Shown here: positions 15,776 through 25,696 of the stretch, one piece after another | Position numbering within the stretch: position 1 is the first letter of the stretch | Layout of the letters: each line of letters starts with the position of its first letter | Assembly (NCBI GenBank): GCA_051656605.1 | Contig: JBOGCF010000007.1 | Span: 1-64,000, forward strand | Source: UBA12018 sp051656605 | GTDB taxonomy: Bacteria > Bacteroidota > Bacteroidia > Bacteroidales > CAMTPD01 | Direction of reading: 5' to 3' | Length of the DNA stretch: 64,000 bases | Translations under genes and position numbers: made by a program | Notes under the pieces: generated by a model | Database searches by the model: none | What the model was told of the DNA's origin: nothing | What the model saw: only the letters and a program-made list of their open reading frames with translations

Positions 15776-17614
15776 ATGACAAAACGATACAATTTGGAGG
15801 ATTGGTTACCCATCACCAAAAAAGAAGTAGAAAAGCGAGGATGGGAAGAACTTGATGTAATTCTATTCAGCGGCGACGCTTATATAGATCACCCATCGTT
15901 TGGTGCAGCCGTTATTGGTCGCTTACTTGAAGCAGAAGGTCTTCGTGTGGCAATTGTTCCACAACCCAACTGGCGCGATGATCTTCGAGACTTTAAGAAA
16001 CTAGGAAAACCTCGTCTATTCTTTGGTGTATCTCCGGGTGCTATGGACTCTATGATCAACCATTATACAGCTAACAAACGACTTCGTTCAGACGATGCAT
16101 ACACTCCGGATCGTCGTGCAGGCATGCGCCCCGACTACCCAAGCATTGTTTATACAAATATATTGAAAGAACTTTACCCTGATGTACCGGTCGTATTAGG
16201 TGGTATCGAAGCGTCGCTGCGTCGTCTTACGCATTACGACTATTGGCAAGATCGTTTACGTCCGGGTATTTTGCTCGATAGCAAAGCTGATATGCTTATT
16301 TACGGTATGGGCGAACAACCTTTACGTGAGCTCGTTTCTCGTATGCAAAATGGTGAGGCCTTTGAGACGTTGAAAGACATCAAACAAACAGCCTTTCTTG
16401 CACCACGTAAAGAGATACAATCGCTGCAGAAAGAAGATGATATTGTTCTCTTCTCTCACGAAGAATGCCTAAAAGATAAATTAAAGCAAGCGAAGAACTT
16501 CAAGCACATTGAAGAAGAATCAAACAAACAACAAGCAAACAGAATACTCCAGGCTGCCCAAGATCATGTGATCGTTGTGAATCCTCCATTCCCACCTATG
16601 ACGGAAACGGAGATCGACGCATCATTTGACCTGCCGTATACACGCCTGCCACATCCAAAATATAAAGGGAAAGACATTCCTGCATTTGAGATGATTAAGT
16701 TCTCTGTCAATATGCACCGTGGATGTTTCGGAGGTTGTGCCTTTTGCACAATTTCTGCACATCAAGGTAAATTCATTGCTTCACGCTCTAAGAAATCTAT
16801 CCTAAAAGAGGTTGAAGCCATTACCGAAATGCCTGACTTTAAAGGATACCTGAGCGACTTGGGTGGACCATCTGCCAATATGTATGCAATGAAAGGGAAG
16901 GATACATCTATTTGTGCTAAATGTAAGAAGCCATCATGTGTATTCCCTCGCGTATGTAAGAATCTCAATGCCGATCACAGTGCACTGCTTGATGTTTTTG
17001 CATCAGTGGAGAAAATACATGGCATCAAGAAAGCATTTATCGGAAGTGGTGTCCGATATGACTTATTACTGCATAAGTATGAAGACGGAAAACTTAAAAA
17101 AGCAGCAGATCAATATACGGAAGAACTTATCGAAAAGCATGTATCGGGTCGACTAAAAGTTGCACCGGAGCACACTTCTGATCAAGTTTTGGGTATGATG
17201 CGTAAACCCTCTTTCAAACTATTTGAAGAGTTTACCACAATATTCAACCGTGTAAATGCCAAAAAGGGTATGAAACAACAGCTTATTCCATATTTCATCT
17301 CCAGCCACCCTGGTTGTACTGAAGAAGATATGGCATCACTAGCAGTACTTACCAAGAACCTAAACTTCAAGCTTGAGCAAGTACAAGACTTTACCCCAAC
17401 TCCTATGACATTGGCAACGGAGATGTATTATACCGGTTATAATCCGTATACCTTGGAGAAAGTCTTTACTGCAAAAACAAAGGAACAGAAGCTAGGACAA
17501 CGAAAATACTTCTTCTGGTATATGCCGGAATACAGAAAGGATATTACAAACTCTTTGCGAAAAATGAAGCGTCCGGATCTACTTGACAAACTCTTCCGCA
17601 AAAACAACAGATAA
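15776..17614 (+). CDS. ygiQ: YgiQ family radical SAM protein
   Basis: A 612-residue radical S-adenosylmethionine protein. An N-terminal cobalamin-binding-like UPF0313 domain (about 1-270) is followed by the radical SAM core with the cluster motif C-F-G-G-C-A-F-C at about residues 317-324, preceded by N-M-H-R-G. A further cysteine group (C-A-K-C-K-K-P-S-C) is seen about 65 residues later. The family is widespread in anaerobes and its physiological substrate is not established. Length is normal. It is monocistronic, between two terminators. Confidence 0.92.
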   Translation: MTKRYNLEDWLPITKKEVEKRGWEELDVILFSGDAYIDHPSFGAAVIGRLLEAEGLRVAIVPQPNWRDDLRDFKKLGKPRLFFGVSPGAMDSMINHYTANKRLRSDDAYTPDRRAGMRPDYPSIVYTNILKELYPDVPVVLGGIEASLRRLTHYDYWQDRLRPGILLDSKADMLIYGMGEQPLRELVSRMQNGEAFETLKDIKQTAFLAPRKEIQSLQKEDDIVLFSHEECLKDKLKQAKNFKHIEEESNKQQANRILQAAQDHVIVVNPPFPPMTETEIDASFDLPYTRLPHPKYKGKDIPAFEMIKFSVNMHRGCFGGCAFCTISAHQGKFIASRSKKSILKEVEAITEMPDFKGYLSDLGGPSANMYAMKGKDTSICAKCKKPSCVFPRVCKNLNADHSALLDVFASVEKIHGIKKAFIGSGVRYDLLLHKYEDGKLKKAADQYTEELIEKHVSGRLKVAPEHTSDQVLGMMRKPSFKLFEEFTTIFNRVNAKKGMKQQLIPYFISSHPGCTEEDMASLAVLTKNLNFKLEQVQDFTPTPMTLATEMYYTGYNPYTLEKVFTAKTKEQKLGQRKYFFWYMPEYRKDITNSLRKMKRPDLLDKLFRKNNR

Positions 17615-17634
17615 CACCCTACTCTATATATTAA

Positions 17635-17672
17635 GAAAGCCGACTAATCATTTCTGACTAGTCGGCTTTTTA
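17635..17672. terminator. Bidirectional terminator
   Basis: Stem AAAGCCGACTA / TAGTCGGCTTT with a T-run on the plus side, between the convergent ygiQ and phosphodiesterase genes. Confidence 0.85.
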
Positions 17673-17680
17673 TATCGAGG

Positions 17681-18442
17681 TTACTTCTCTTCGAGAATCT
17701 CCATCAATAATTGAGGCTTATCTGTTGTGATAAAATCAACTCCTTGTGCAATCAAAAACTCCATATCCTCTCGATTATTAACCGTCCACACATTTACTTT
17801 CAACCCTAAGTCATGAGCTTCTTTAATCCACTCAGGATGGATTTTGATCGTATGGATGTTATAATCAAGACCGGCACATCCGATTTCTTTTAGTTTTGCC
17901 GGCTCCATATCACCTTCGAGATAATATACATCAGCATCGGGCATTACTTTTACAAACTCCTTTACGGCATTCAAAGAAAAAGCAATAAAATCAGTTCGAT
18001 CAGCTACCCCATAAGCTTTTATCAGTTTTGCAATACCAAGCACAGCCTCTTTTTCGCGCTCGTCTGAGACGTGCGATTTCAACTCAAGTACCAAATGCAG
18101 TTCGGGATGATCCAAAGCTTCACTAAAATACTCACTCAGCGTAGGCATGCTTTCACCGTTACCAAGTTTCACTTTCACAGCCTCAGCAAATGTGATGTGT
18201 TCCATATCATGTCCTTGGAACTTTTTATCATGATTCACAACAAGCCTATTATCTCCTGTGAGCCAAACATCAAATTCAGAACCATATACTTTCAATTCCG
18301 CAGCATTTTGTAAAGCTGAAATTGAATTTTGAGCAGAGCCATCTTTCTTCCAATAGCCTCTGTGAGCAATCACTTTTGTATTTTGAGCATTCATACCAAA
18401 ACAAATCAAAGTTAAACACAGTTGTATAAAAACACATTTCAT
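17681..18442 (-). CDS. Secreted glycerophosphodiester phosphodiesterase
   Basis: It hydrolyses glycerophosphodiesters to glycerol-3-phosphate and an alcohol, probably in the periplasm. The ATG at 18442 gives a clean signal peptide (M-K-C-V-F-I-Q-L-C-L-T-L-I-C-F-G, cleaved after N-A-Q). An upstream in-frame start at 18487 would add 15 polar residues. GDPD-family residues are visible: I-A-H-R-G-Y at the mature N-terminus, S-E-F-D-V-W-L-T-G-D-N, a V-N-H-D catalytic His-Asp, and E-L-K-S-H mid-protein. The end, W-T-V-N-N and I-T-T-D-K-P, is typical. It is close to the phosphate regulon but has its own transcription unit. Confidence 0.9.
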   Translation of the reverse strand: MKCVFIQLCLTLICFGMNAQNTKVIAHRGYWKKDGSAQNSISALQNAAELKVYGSEFDVWLTGDNRLVVNHDKKFQGHDMEHITFAEAVKVKLGNGESMPTLSEYFSEALDHPELHLVLELKSHVSDEREKEAVLGIAKLIKAYGVADRTDFIAFSLNAVKEFVKVMPDADVYYLEGDMEPAKLKEIGCAGLDYNIHTIKIHPEWIKEAHDLGLKVNVWTVNNREDMEFLIAQGVDFITTDKPQLLMEILEEK

Positions 18443-18613
18443 CGTATTAGATTTTAGATCGATCCAATCACTATTACATAAACACAATTTTATAATAATT
18501 TGTTTTATATAGTTTCAATCAATCGAGATTATTGATACTAAGAGATATTCTAAAATCTGTGCCAATTTAGTACAACAAATATTAATTAAACCAAGAGTCC
18601 GTTTTATTCTTAT

Positions 18614-18621
18614 TAACTTTG
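18614..18621 (+). promoter_or_regulatory. -7 element (TAACTTTG) for the BCCT transporter
   Basis: Exact TAnnTTTG match, implying a leader of about 165 nt before the ATG at 18792. The leader holds a repeated TCGACACTTA (18688-18697 and 18731-18740). It also holds a long imperfect hairpin, about 18729-18775, with TTAAGCA / TGCTTTAA at its core. Nothing else was seen in the 304-350-bp gap. Confidence 0.5.
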
Positions 18622-18791
18622 TAATCACAAATCCGGGGACGTATTTCTAAAATCACTACAATTTTAATCATTTTCCCCATCTAAACTTCGACACTTAGCC
18701 ACATCGAAGAAATTTCAAGTATAATCAATATCGACACTTAAGCATTTAATGTGCTTTAAATTCTCGTGCCGATATCTAAAATCTCTATTCT

Positions 18792-20792
18792 ATGAATATT
18801 AGGAATTTAAAACCTACTTTCTCGTTATCTATTTTACTACCTAGTTTATTTGTTATCATCGGACTTTCTGTTTTCTCTGGGATATGGCCTGATAGCGCTT
18901 ATAAATTACTTACATCCATACAAGACAATATTTTCCGCAATCTAAGCTGGTTATACGTGATGGTTGTCTCAATCTTCATATTCTTTCTACTTTTCCTTGT
19001 TATCAGTAAATATGGAAAGATTAAATTAGGATCGAACACTTCGAAACCTGAATACTCATTTTTCTCGTGGATATCGATGCTTTTTGCCGCGGGAATGGGT
19101 ATCGGACTTATGTATTTTGGTGTAGCCGAACCTATTGCTCACTTTAATACAGAATCTATTCATACAGCCCTAGATGCGGCCTCCAAAGCAAAAAATGCCC
19201 AACTATATACATTCTTCCACTGGGGCATACACGCTTGGTCGGTTTATGCTGTTATTGGTCTTACATTGGCATATTTCGCTTATCGCTACCGACTTCCACT
19301 TTCACTTCGCAGTGCTTTATATCCATTGCTTAAAGATCGAATTTATGGAAAAATTGGCGACCTCACCGATATCTTTGCTTTATGTAGTACCTTCTTTGGA
19401 ATTACAACAACACTGGGATTTGGCGTAGTACAGTTAAATGCAGGACTGGTAAGTCTCGGTATTTTACCACAAAGTGATTTCAAGTATCAAGTTGTCATTG
19501 TTATATTGGTTATGGGTACAGCTATTGTATCTGCACTTTCGGGACTAAGTAAAGGGGTGAAAATGCTAAGCCAAATCAACATTATTTCAGCGATAATTTT
19601 ACTGTTATTTGTCTTAATTACCGGACCAACTGTCTACCTTCTCAGTGCTTTTTCTGAAGGTATCGGTTTTTACATCAACAAATTTACGTCTCTCACATTC
19701 GACACTCATGTTTACGAAGCCGAGCGCCTCAAATGGTTTACCAACTGGACAATATTATATTGGGCTTGGTGGATCTCATGGTCGCCATATGTAGGACTAT
19801 TTATTGCAAAAATCTCGAAAGGACGCACCATCAGAGAGTTCATTATTGCTGTATTAATCATTCCGTCTATTTTTAATTTCGTATGGATGACAATATTCGG
19901 TTCTAGTGCCATACAACTAGATATTCTATCTGGAACGAACGCTCTTAGTAAGCTCGTTAACAATCCCGACATCATGCTTTTTAGATTTTTACAAATGCTT
20001 CCATTTAGCTTCATTAGTAGTATTGGAGCACTTTTCATTATCTGCATCTTTTTCGTCACATCTGCCGATTCGGGTATATATATACTCAATAATATTGCCA
20101 CAAAAAATGCAGAAAAATCCCCTGCGTGGCAAACGATATTCTGGGGAGTTCTACTTGGCTCTACAGCTCTTATCCTTTTAAATGTAGGAGGATTGGCATC
20201 ACTGCAAACAACAACATTGATTATTGCACTGCCATTTTCTATACTAATGCTTCTATTTTGTTACAATCTACTGTCTGCACTTTATATAGACCATCGTTAC
20301 AATACGACCGGATTTTCCCACTCTACACACAACTGGACTGGAAAATTCTGGAAGAAACGTCTACGCAGCATTCTTACGTACTCACAAAAAACAGACATCA
20401 AAGAGTTTATACAAAAGACTGTTTCCCCGGCTCTGGAAGATCTTTCAGTCGAGTTATCAGAACAAGGAATTGAAGCAGAAATAAAGATAAACCTTTCGGG
20501 AAGTCCATATATACAATTATCAATAGAACATCAGTCTATGAAAAATTTCACCTATGGGGTAAAAGCTCAAAAACGAAATATTTCCGAAAACTTGCTTAAC
20601 GAAACGAATGCACCATCCATTGAATCACAAAAAACTTTTATTCCTTTTACCTATTTCGGTGACGGCAGAAATGGGTACGATATCCAATATTTCACAAAAG
20701 AAGAAATCATCAGTGATATATTAAGACATTACGAACGCTTTCTCTTTATCGTATCAGACAAACGAAACGATCTATACATATTGGAGCCATAA
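18792..20792 (+). CDS. BCCT family transporter (BetT-like)
   Basis: A sodium- or proton-coupled uptake system for choline, betaine or carnitine-type compounds. The 666-residue protein has about 12 transmembrane helices. The family signatures are G-M-G-I-G-L-M-Y-F-G-V-A-E-P at about residues 99-112 and, in TM8, W-A-W-W-I-S-W-S-P-Y-V-G. A C-terminal cytoplasmic extension of about 150 residues ends with Y-F-T-K-E-E-I-I-S-D-I-L-R-H-Y-E-R. That length and ending match BetT-type transporters, where the extension senses osmotic state, rather than the shorter OpuD/BetP forms. No choline-oxidation genes are nearby, so osmoprotection or choline fermentation cannot be told apart. Confidence 0.9.
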   Translation: MNIRNLKPTFSLSILLPSLFVIIGLSVFSGIWPDSAYKLLTSIQDNIFRNLSWLYVMVVSIFIFFLLFLVISKYGKIKLGSNTSKPEYSFFSWISMLFAAGMGIGLMYFGVAEPIAHFNTESIHTALDAASKAKNAQLYTFFHWGIHAWSVYAVIGLTLAYFAYRYRLPLSLRSALYPLLKDRIYGKIGDLTDIFALCSTFFGITTTLGFGVVQLNAGLVSLGILPQSDFKYQVVIVILVMGTAIVSALSGLSKGVKMLSQINIISAIILLLFVLITGPTVYLLSAFSEGIGFYINKFTSLTFDTHVYEAERLKWFTNWTILYWAWWISWSPYVGLFIAKISKGRTIREFIIAVLIIPSIFNFVWMTIFGSSAIQLDILSGTNALSKLVNNPDIMLFRFLQMLPFSFISSIGALFIICIFFVTSADSGIYILNNIATKNAEKSPAWQTIFWGVLLGSTALILLNVGGLASLQTTTLIIALPFSILMLLFCYNLLSALYIDHRYNTTGFSHSTHNWTGKFWKKRLRSILTYSQKTDIKEFIQKTVSPALEDLSVELSEQGIEAEIKINLSGSPYIQLSIEHQSMKNFTYGVKAQKRNISENLLNETNAPSIESQKTFIPFTYFGDGRNGYDIQYFTKEEIISDILRHYERFLFIVSDKRNDLYILEP

Positions 20793-20830
20793 AAACAATC
20801 TAGTGCGAACTACTCCAATCTAACTAAATA

Positions 20831-20875
20831 TAAAAAATAAAGGATGTACTTATTATAGGTACATCCTTTATTTCT
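20831..20875. terminator. Bidirectional terminator
   Basis: Stem AAATAAAGGATGTAC / GTACATCCTTTATTT between the convergent transporter and GH43 genes. Confidence 0.85.
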
Positions 20876-20884
20876 TGTCCACAT

Positions 20885-21964
20885 CTACTCAGGTATCGCA
20901 ATAGCACTTGTTGTAGGTCCGTCAATTGTAAGAACCCCATTGCGAATATCCATCTTATCGATGAATACAACACGTTGATCTCCGGTTTCTGTTGTACGAC
21001 CATGATATACACAATATCGATTACCATTATCTAATGTAACAACAGAGTTATGACCTGTTCCGGTTACATTTCCTCCCGATGTGATATTTTTTTGTAATAC
21101 GGGATTATTAGAAGCCTTGGTAAATGGACCCTTCGGACTGGTTGCAGTTGCATATCCTACAGCATAATGAGCTCCACCGAAATAATTCGCAGAATACATT
21201 AAATAATACAACCCATCTTGTTTGAGTATGAACGAGCCTTCGGTCCATCTACGATTTACTTCTTTCTGCGTAACAGATCTGCTTTCCCATTCAGACTGAG
21301 GATCATTCATCGTTTTAGGAGGTGATAGCACTAAAACCGGTTCTGAAATCACACGATCTAATTGAGGACTTAACTCAACTACATACACCCAACTCTCTTC
21401 TATCTCGTTAAACAACCCTTCGGCCCTAGCCCACTGAGCAACTTCAGATTCTACAGGGTTCTTGTAACAACATCGTGAGTAATACAAGAACACACGGCCA
21501 TCGTCGTCGAAAAGAAGATTCCCGTCAATTACAGGATAACCCGGATCCCAAAGAGGTTTATCACTCATTTCTTTAAATGGGCCTGCTGGAGAATCCGCCT
21601 CAGCTACACCTATACGAAACATTTCCAACTCACCATTGGGATTCTCTTTCCAATTTGCAGAAAAGAACATATAGAATTTGCCATTACGCTCATACACCTC
21701 CGGAGCCCAAAAACAATCAACACCCCACGAGTCGTTCGTTTTCTCATACACTAGACCACAATCTGACCAATTGATCATATTATCAGACACATAAGCTCGA
21801 AATCCATTTTCATTAGTAGTTCCATACATATAATATTGTCCATCAGATGCCTTAATTACATACGGATCTCCAAATGCAACATCCAAGGGATTAGAGTACG
21901 TCTTTTTAGGCTCAGTACTACAAGCCGAAAGAATAATTACACCAAATAAGAGTAGTTTCTTCAT
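20885..21964 (-). CDS. GH43 family glycosidase lipoprotein
   Basis: A surface or periplasmic glycoside hydrolase of 359 residues, lipidated at the Cys of L-S-A-C (residue 15). It is a five-bladed beta-propeller of clan GH-F. The expected carboxylates are visible: Asp33 in F-G-D-P-Y-V (base), the Asp in V-I-D-G-N-L-L (pKa modulator), and the Glu in W-T-E-G-S-F (acid). Other propeller motifs are C-F-W-A-P-E-V and G-T-G-H-N-S-V. Family members cut alpha-L-arabinofuranosides, beta-xylosides or galactans, and the subfamily cannot be fixed here. It is the last gene of the PUL running from 34.1 to 20.9 kb. Confidence 0.9.
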   Translation of the reverse strand: MKKLLLFGVIILSACSTEPKKTYSNPLDVAFGDPYVIKASDGQYYMYGTTNENGFRAYVSDNMINWSDCGLVYEKTNDSWGVDCFWAPEVYERNGKFYMFFSANWKENPNGELEMFRIGVAEADSPAGPFKEMSDKPLWDPGYPVIDGNLLFDDDGRVFLYYSRCCYKNPVESEVAQWARAEGLFNEIEESWVYVVELSPQLDRVISEPVLVLSPPKTMNDPQSEWESRSVTQKEVNRRWTEGSFILKQDGLYYLMYSANYFGGAHYAVGYATATSPKGPFTKASNNPVLQKNITSGGNVTGTGHNSVVTLDNGNRYCVYHGRTTETGDQRVVFIDKMDIRNGVLTIDGPTTSAIAIPE

Positions 21965-22140
21965 AATGATCTATTTTATTACTGATTAGCTTAGCAAACT
22001 TCTAAATAAATTTGAACTCTACATAATTATTATCCATTCAAAAATATCACAAACCATTCATTTTAAATCATTAATAAATAATCAATAAAGGCTTGAGTGT
22101 TCATTGTCCATCTTGAATTAAATTATGAAAAAGCCTCCGT

Positions 22141-24120
22141 TTATTCCGCTTTCAGAATTACTGCATCAGCAAATATTGGACCATCAGAATTCTCGCCATC
22201 AATAATAATCTCAGCTTTACCAGAATTTAGCTTATGGCAACCTAAATCGATCCATTGCCCAATATGTTGTTTTGGATTTACAGAAATATCCTTTGTTCCA
22301 TCAGCCGTCTGTATTCTTACAGCCATACGATTAGGCATATTAACTGGCTCAATCAACGATGAACAATAAAAATAGATCGAATAGTTGGAAGCATGTTTTA
22401 CATCCGGACAAAAAATAAACTCATTATTACTTGTATTAATATCCCCTTGAGCATAACTATGTTTATAATAATAGCCTTCATGAGTTTGCCAGTTACCTCT
22501 ACGCAATGTATTAGAATCCATATCATCCACTAATATATCCGGAATAGAACCATCTAAATACGGATCTAAAGCTAATTTATCTTGTAAAGCAACCACATCA
22601 ACATCTTGCACAACATTATTGGCTTTATCGATAGCAATAGCAGCCGCGACAGCAGCACTCTGACCCAAAACCATAAAGACTGGTTCCATACGTAAAGATC
22701 CATATGCTATGTGAGATGAAGATACACAAACAGGCACAAGTAGATTTGTACACTCCTGTCTTTTAGGCGTTATACTTCTATAAGCAATTGGATAAGGAGG
22801 AAAACCACCAATCTGTACATCGCCCTCATTCTTGACCATTCCATCAATAATTATTCGCTGACAATTGTGTGAATCCATAATATAAGCAGCTAATCCTATC
22901 CCATCATCAACAACTTCAGCTCCTTCACAATTTTTCTGAGTCATCACATATTCTCCAATCATGCGTCGAGCTTCTCTAATGTATAATTGTGTTGGGAAAT
23001 TATCGTTATCTATAAATTCATCTTTTGTCCATCCGAACTCATTCACTTTATCTCTCAACTCTTTCGGAACTCTAGCATCATGCGTCATAAAATACATCAA
23101 TCCTTTGGTATAACTTTCATGATCTTTCCAAATTTGCTTACGTTCCTCATAGGTCGCCTCCGGATACTTATGATTCATTCCTATCATATCTGTCGACAAG
23201 GGACCTCTATTGTTTACATCGTATTTATCATCGGGCATCTCTCCCCAATTAATCAGCAAATACTTATTAATATCACAGCCAATACCTGGTATTGCTCGGG
23301 CCAATAATTCATACTTCGTGGAGTCATAATCTATAGGTCGCGTAAATGAAACTTTATTCGCAGGATCATTTGTCAAGCACAATCGAAAATTATATGCCTG
23401 AATCAAGGAGTCTCCCGAGCCTATCGGATTATATGTATTTGTGCTTATTCCCCAGCACAAACCGGAAGTTGAGTCTCCTGGTACAATATAAGGATCAACA
23501 CCATCGGGAAACTGATGCCAATAAGACAACTGCACGCCGTTAAAACTTTCTCCATAGGTATCATTTGACTCACGACCTACAAAATAAGAAATACCGGCTT
23601 TAGCCATAAGATCACCCTCGTAAGTGCAATCTATATATTGCTTCGCTTTTACACGTATCAGTTCTGAGGTATTGTTATCTGCTTCCAATACAATTGACTG
23701 AATAGTTCCACTCGTATTATCAGCTTCAATAATTCGGTATTGACACAATACATTTACATCGTTATCTGAAATAAAATGCTGCATTACATTCATTGCAATA
23801 CTAGGAGGAAACATCCATTGCTCAAACTTATTATAATGCTTTCCTAGTTCTCTATAAAACATTCGGGCCAATCCGGTAACTGCATATTTATTACCGATAT
23901 CTGTAGCACCAAGCCCTCCGGTAGTCATCCCTCCAATATGTTTACTAGGTTCTATTAACAAGACAGACTTTCCCATCCTTTTTGCAGACATTGCAGCTAC
24001 AACTCCGGCAGAAGTTCCTCCATAAATACAGATATCTACTTCTTTTTTAGCCGCCTCAGCCGCAAAACAATCTGTCCACGCAAAAGAAGTTAGAAGTATG
24101 ATGCATATTTGTTTTTTCAT
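22141..24120 (-). CDS. FAD-dependent oxidoreductase with golvesin/Xly-like C-terminal domain
   Basis: A secreted protein of about 659 residues. It starts with a signal peptide, followed by a dinucleotide-binding motif, I-Y-G-G-T-S-A-G-V-V-A-A, and G-G-M-T-T-G-G-L-G. This is the FAD_oxidored (PF12831-type) family often labelled 'xanthan lyase' in Bacteroidota PULs. From about residue 535 there is a separate beta-rich domain (start D-D-M-D-S, end F-A-D-A-V-I-L-K-A-E) like the golvesin/Xly carbohydrate-binding-type domain. A TTG six bases upstream is also in frame. It lies between the SusD and GH43 genes, with a terminator before it. The likely role is oxidation or elimination on a glycan, substrate unknown. 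Confidence 0.85.
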   Translation of the reverse strand: MKKQICIILLTSFAWTDCFAAEAAKKEVDICIYGGTSAGVVAAMSAKRMGKSVLLIEPSKHIGGMTTGGLGATDIGNKYAVTGLARMFYRELGKHYNKFEQWMFPPSIAMNVMQHFISDNDVNVLCQYRIIEADNTSGTIQSIVLEADNNTSELIRVKAKQYIDCTYEGDLMAKAGISYFVGRESNDTYGESFNGVQLSYWHQFPDGVDPYIVPGDSTSGLCWGISTNTYNPIGSGDSLIQAYNFRLCLTNDPANKVSFTRPIDYDSTKYELLARAIPGIGCDINKYLLINWGEMPDDKYDVNNRGPLSTDMIGMNHKYPEATYEERKQIWKDHESYTKGLMYFMTHDARVPKELRDKVNEFGWTKDEFIDNDNFPTQLYIREARRMIGEYVMTQKNCEGAEVVDDGIGLAAYIMDSHNCQRIIIDGMVKNEGDVQIGGFPPYPIAYRSITPKRQECTNLLVPVCVSSSHIAYGSLRMEPVFMVLGQSAAVAAAIAIDKANNVVQDVDVVALQDKLALDPYLDGSIPDILVDDMDSNTLRRGNWQTHEGYYYKHSYAQGDINTSNNEFIFCPDVKHASNYSIYFYCSSLIEPVNMPNRMAVRIQTADGTKDISVNPKQHIGQWIDLGCHKLNSGKAEIIIDGENSDGPIFADAVILKAE

Positions 24121-24140
24121 AATCAAGACTGTTTAAATTA

Positions 24141-24183
24141 AAAGCTCCGGATGAATAGATCCAATCCATTTATCCGGAGCTTT
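24141..24183 (-). terminator. Terminator between susD and the oxidoreductase gene
   Basis: Stem AAAGCTCCGGAT / ATCCGGAGCTTT. The minus-strand side is followed by TTTAATTTAAA. It probably lowers expression of the enzymes relative to SusC/SusD. Confidence 0.7.
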
Positions 24184-24197
24184 ACAATTAAGTGTTA

Positions 24198-25685
24198 TCA
24201 ATAACCCGGATTTTGAATTACTTCTCCTTTTCCTTCGTTAATAGCCCATTGTGGTATCGGCATCAATACACACTCTTCACGAGTTGTAGTTGACCCTTTA
24301 TATTCTCGAGCATATTGTATATATTTCCCATGTCTTATTAAGTCTTCTCTGCGAATACCTTCAAACCAGAACTCATGTCCACGTTCGAGTAATATACTAT
24401 CCAAAAAGTCTTGCAAAGAAGAAACATCAGCCAATGTTAAAGCCTCTAATCCTGCACGCAAACGTACTTGATTTAACAAATCAACAGCTTCTTGAGTTGC
24501 GCCACCGGCATTACGAGCTATAGCTTCCGCTAATAAAGTTACAACATCAGCGTATCGCAAAACAATCCAATCAACTTGACTTTCTTCTCCTGTCGCTGAG
24601 GGATCTTCCCCATATTTAACTGGTAAAGCTCCTTTTCTCAAAGCAACATGTGTATCTTTAGTTGACTCATTGTAAAGCACTCCATCATTTCCTTTAAACT
24701 CACCTACAAGAACCTCCAATCTCTTATCCTTGGCTTCAAACGTATGATAAAAGTCCCAAGGGACACGATAACCATTCCATTTCTGAATTGCACTATTTTG
24801 TGTAGGATACTCACTTGGTAACACGTGTGCTAGCCAAAGTTGTGCATTCTTACTGTCGCATGTTGCAGCAAAAATGATCTCTTTATTACCTTCATTTTCT
24901 AATTTAAAAATACTAGCGTAGTCAGACATGAGTCCGTAGCCATACTCCGGATTCAAGAGTTCACGACCTACACTCTCAGCTTTAGCCCATTCCCCCTCAT
25001 GCATGTACAACTTCATGAGAACCGTTTTTACAAGACCTTTTGTAAAACGGCCATAGTCGGTATCTGTATATTTGGCAGGTAACACCTTAGCTGCCTCGAT
25101 CAAATCCTCTTCTATAAAATTCACAGTCCATTCTTTTGTAGGACGAGGAATCGCTTTATCAGCCAAAGGAGTATTCAACTCTTCTAGAGTAGCAACAGGA
25201 ACAGGACCATACCAATTATAGAGCATATACAACATCCATCCTCGGGCAGCTCGTAGTTCCGCAGTAAGCCGAGCTTTCTTTTCTGCATTCATTTCTATTT
25301 TGGAAATACGATCCATTGTGATCGTAAACTTTCCAATATCTCTTGTATATTCATAAAAACGCCCAACGTAAGGTTCATTTGCATCCCAATTATGATACAA
25401 AGCTGGCCCCCAACTATTTTCGCCCCATTGACACTGACCTAAATCAGTAGACATATCTCCAATTATCTGAATACCTCCAGATGCCACGGTAAAAATCCCA
25501 CCATACCAATTGGATCGAAATGGCATATAACATGCATTTACCAAAGCAAATGCATCTTGCTCTGTTTGTGGAAAGATCGTAGGATTAATAACATCATAGA
25601 TCTCTGACTCTAAATTAAGACACGATGTATTTAACAATGAAAACGCGGTAATAACCGATAGTGATATATTTCTGATAGTACGCAT
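24198..25685 (-). CDS. SusD/RagB family nutrient-binding lipoprotein
   Basis: An outer-membrane glycan-binding lipoprotein that caps its SusC partner. At 495 residues (from the ATG at 25685; a TTG three codons upstream is in frame) it has a lipobox ending N-T-S-C. It also shows typical SusD features: A-R-A-A-R-G-W-M-L-Y-M-L in the TPR-like region, a V-D-L-L-N-Q-V-R-L-R-A-G segment and L-L-E-R-G-H-E-F-W-F-E-G-I-R-R-E-D-L-I-R near the C-terminus. It follows its SusC gene by 11 bp, so the two are coupled. Confidence 0.94.
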   Translation of the reverse strand: MRTIRNISLSVITAFSLLNTSCLNLESEIYDVINPTIFPQTEQDAFALVNACYMPFRSNWYGGIFTVASGGIQIIGDMSTDLGQCQWGENSWGPALYHNWDANEPYVGRFYEYTRDIGKFTITMDRISKIEMNAEKKARLTAELRAARGWMLYMLYNWYGPVPVATLEELNTPLADKAIPRPTKEWTVNFIEEDLIEAAKVLPAKYTDTDYGRFTKGLVKTVLMKLYMHEGEWAKAESVGRELLNPEYGYGLMSDYASIFKLENEGNKEIIFAATCDSKNAQLWLAHVLPSEYPTQNSAIQKWNGYRVPWDFYHTFEAKDKRLEVLVGEFKGNDGVLYNESTKDTHVALRKGALPVKYGEDPSATGEESQVDWIVLRYADVVTLLAEAIARNAGGATQEAVDLLNQVRLRAGLEALTLADVSSLQDFLDSILLERGHEFWFEGIRREDLIRHGKYIQYAREYKGSTTTREECVLMPIPQWAINEGKGEVIQNPGY

Positions 25686-25696
25686 AATAGTCAAAT

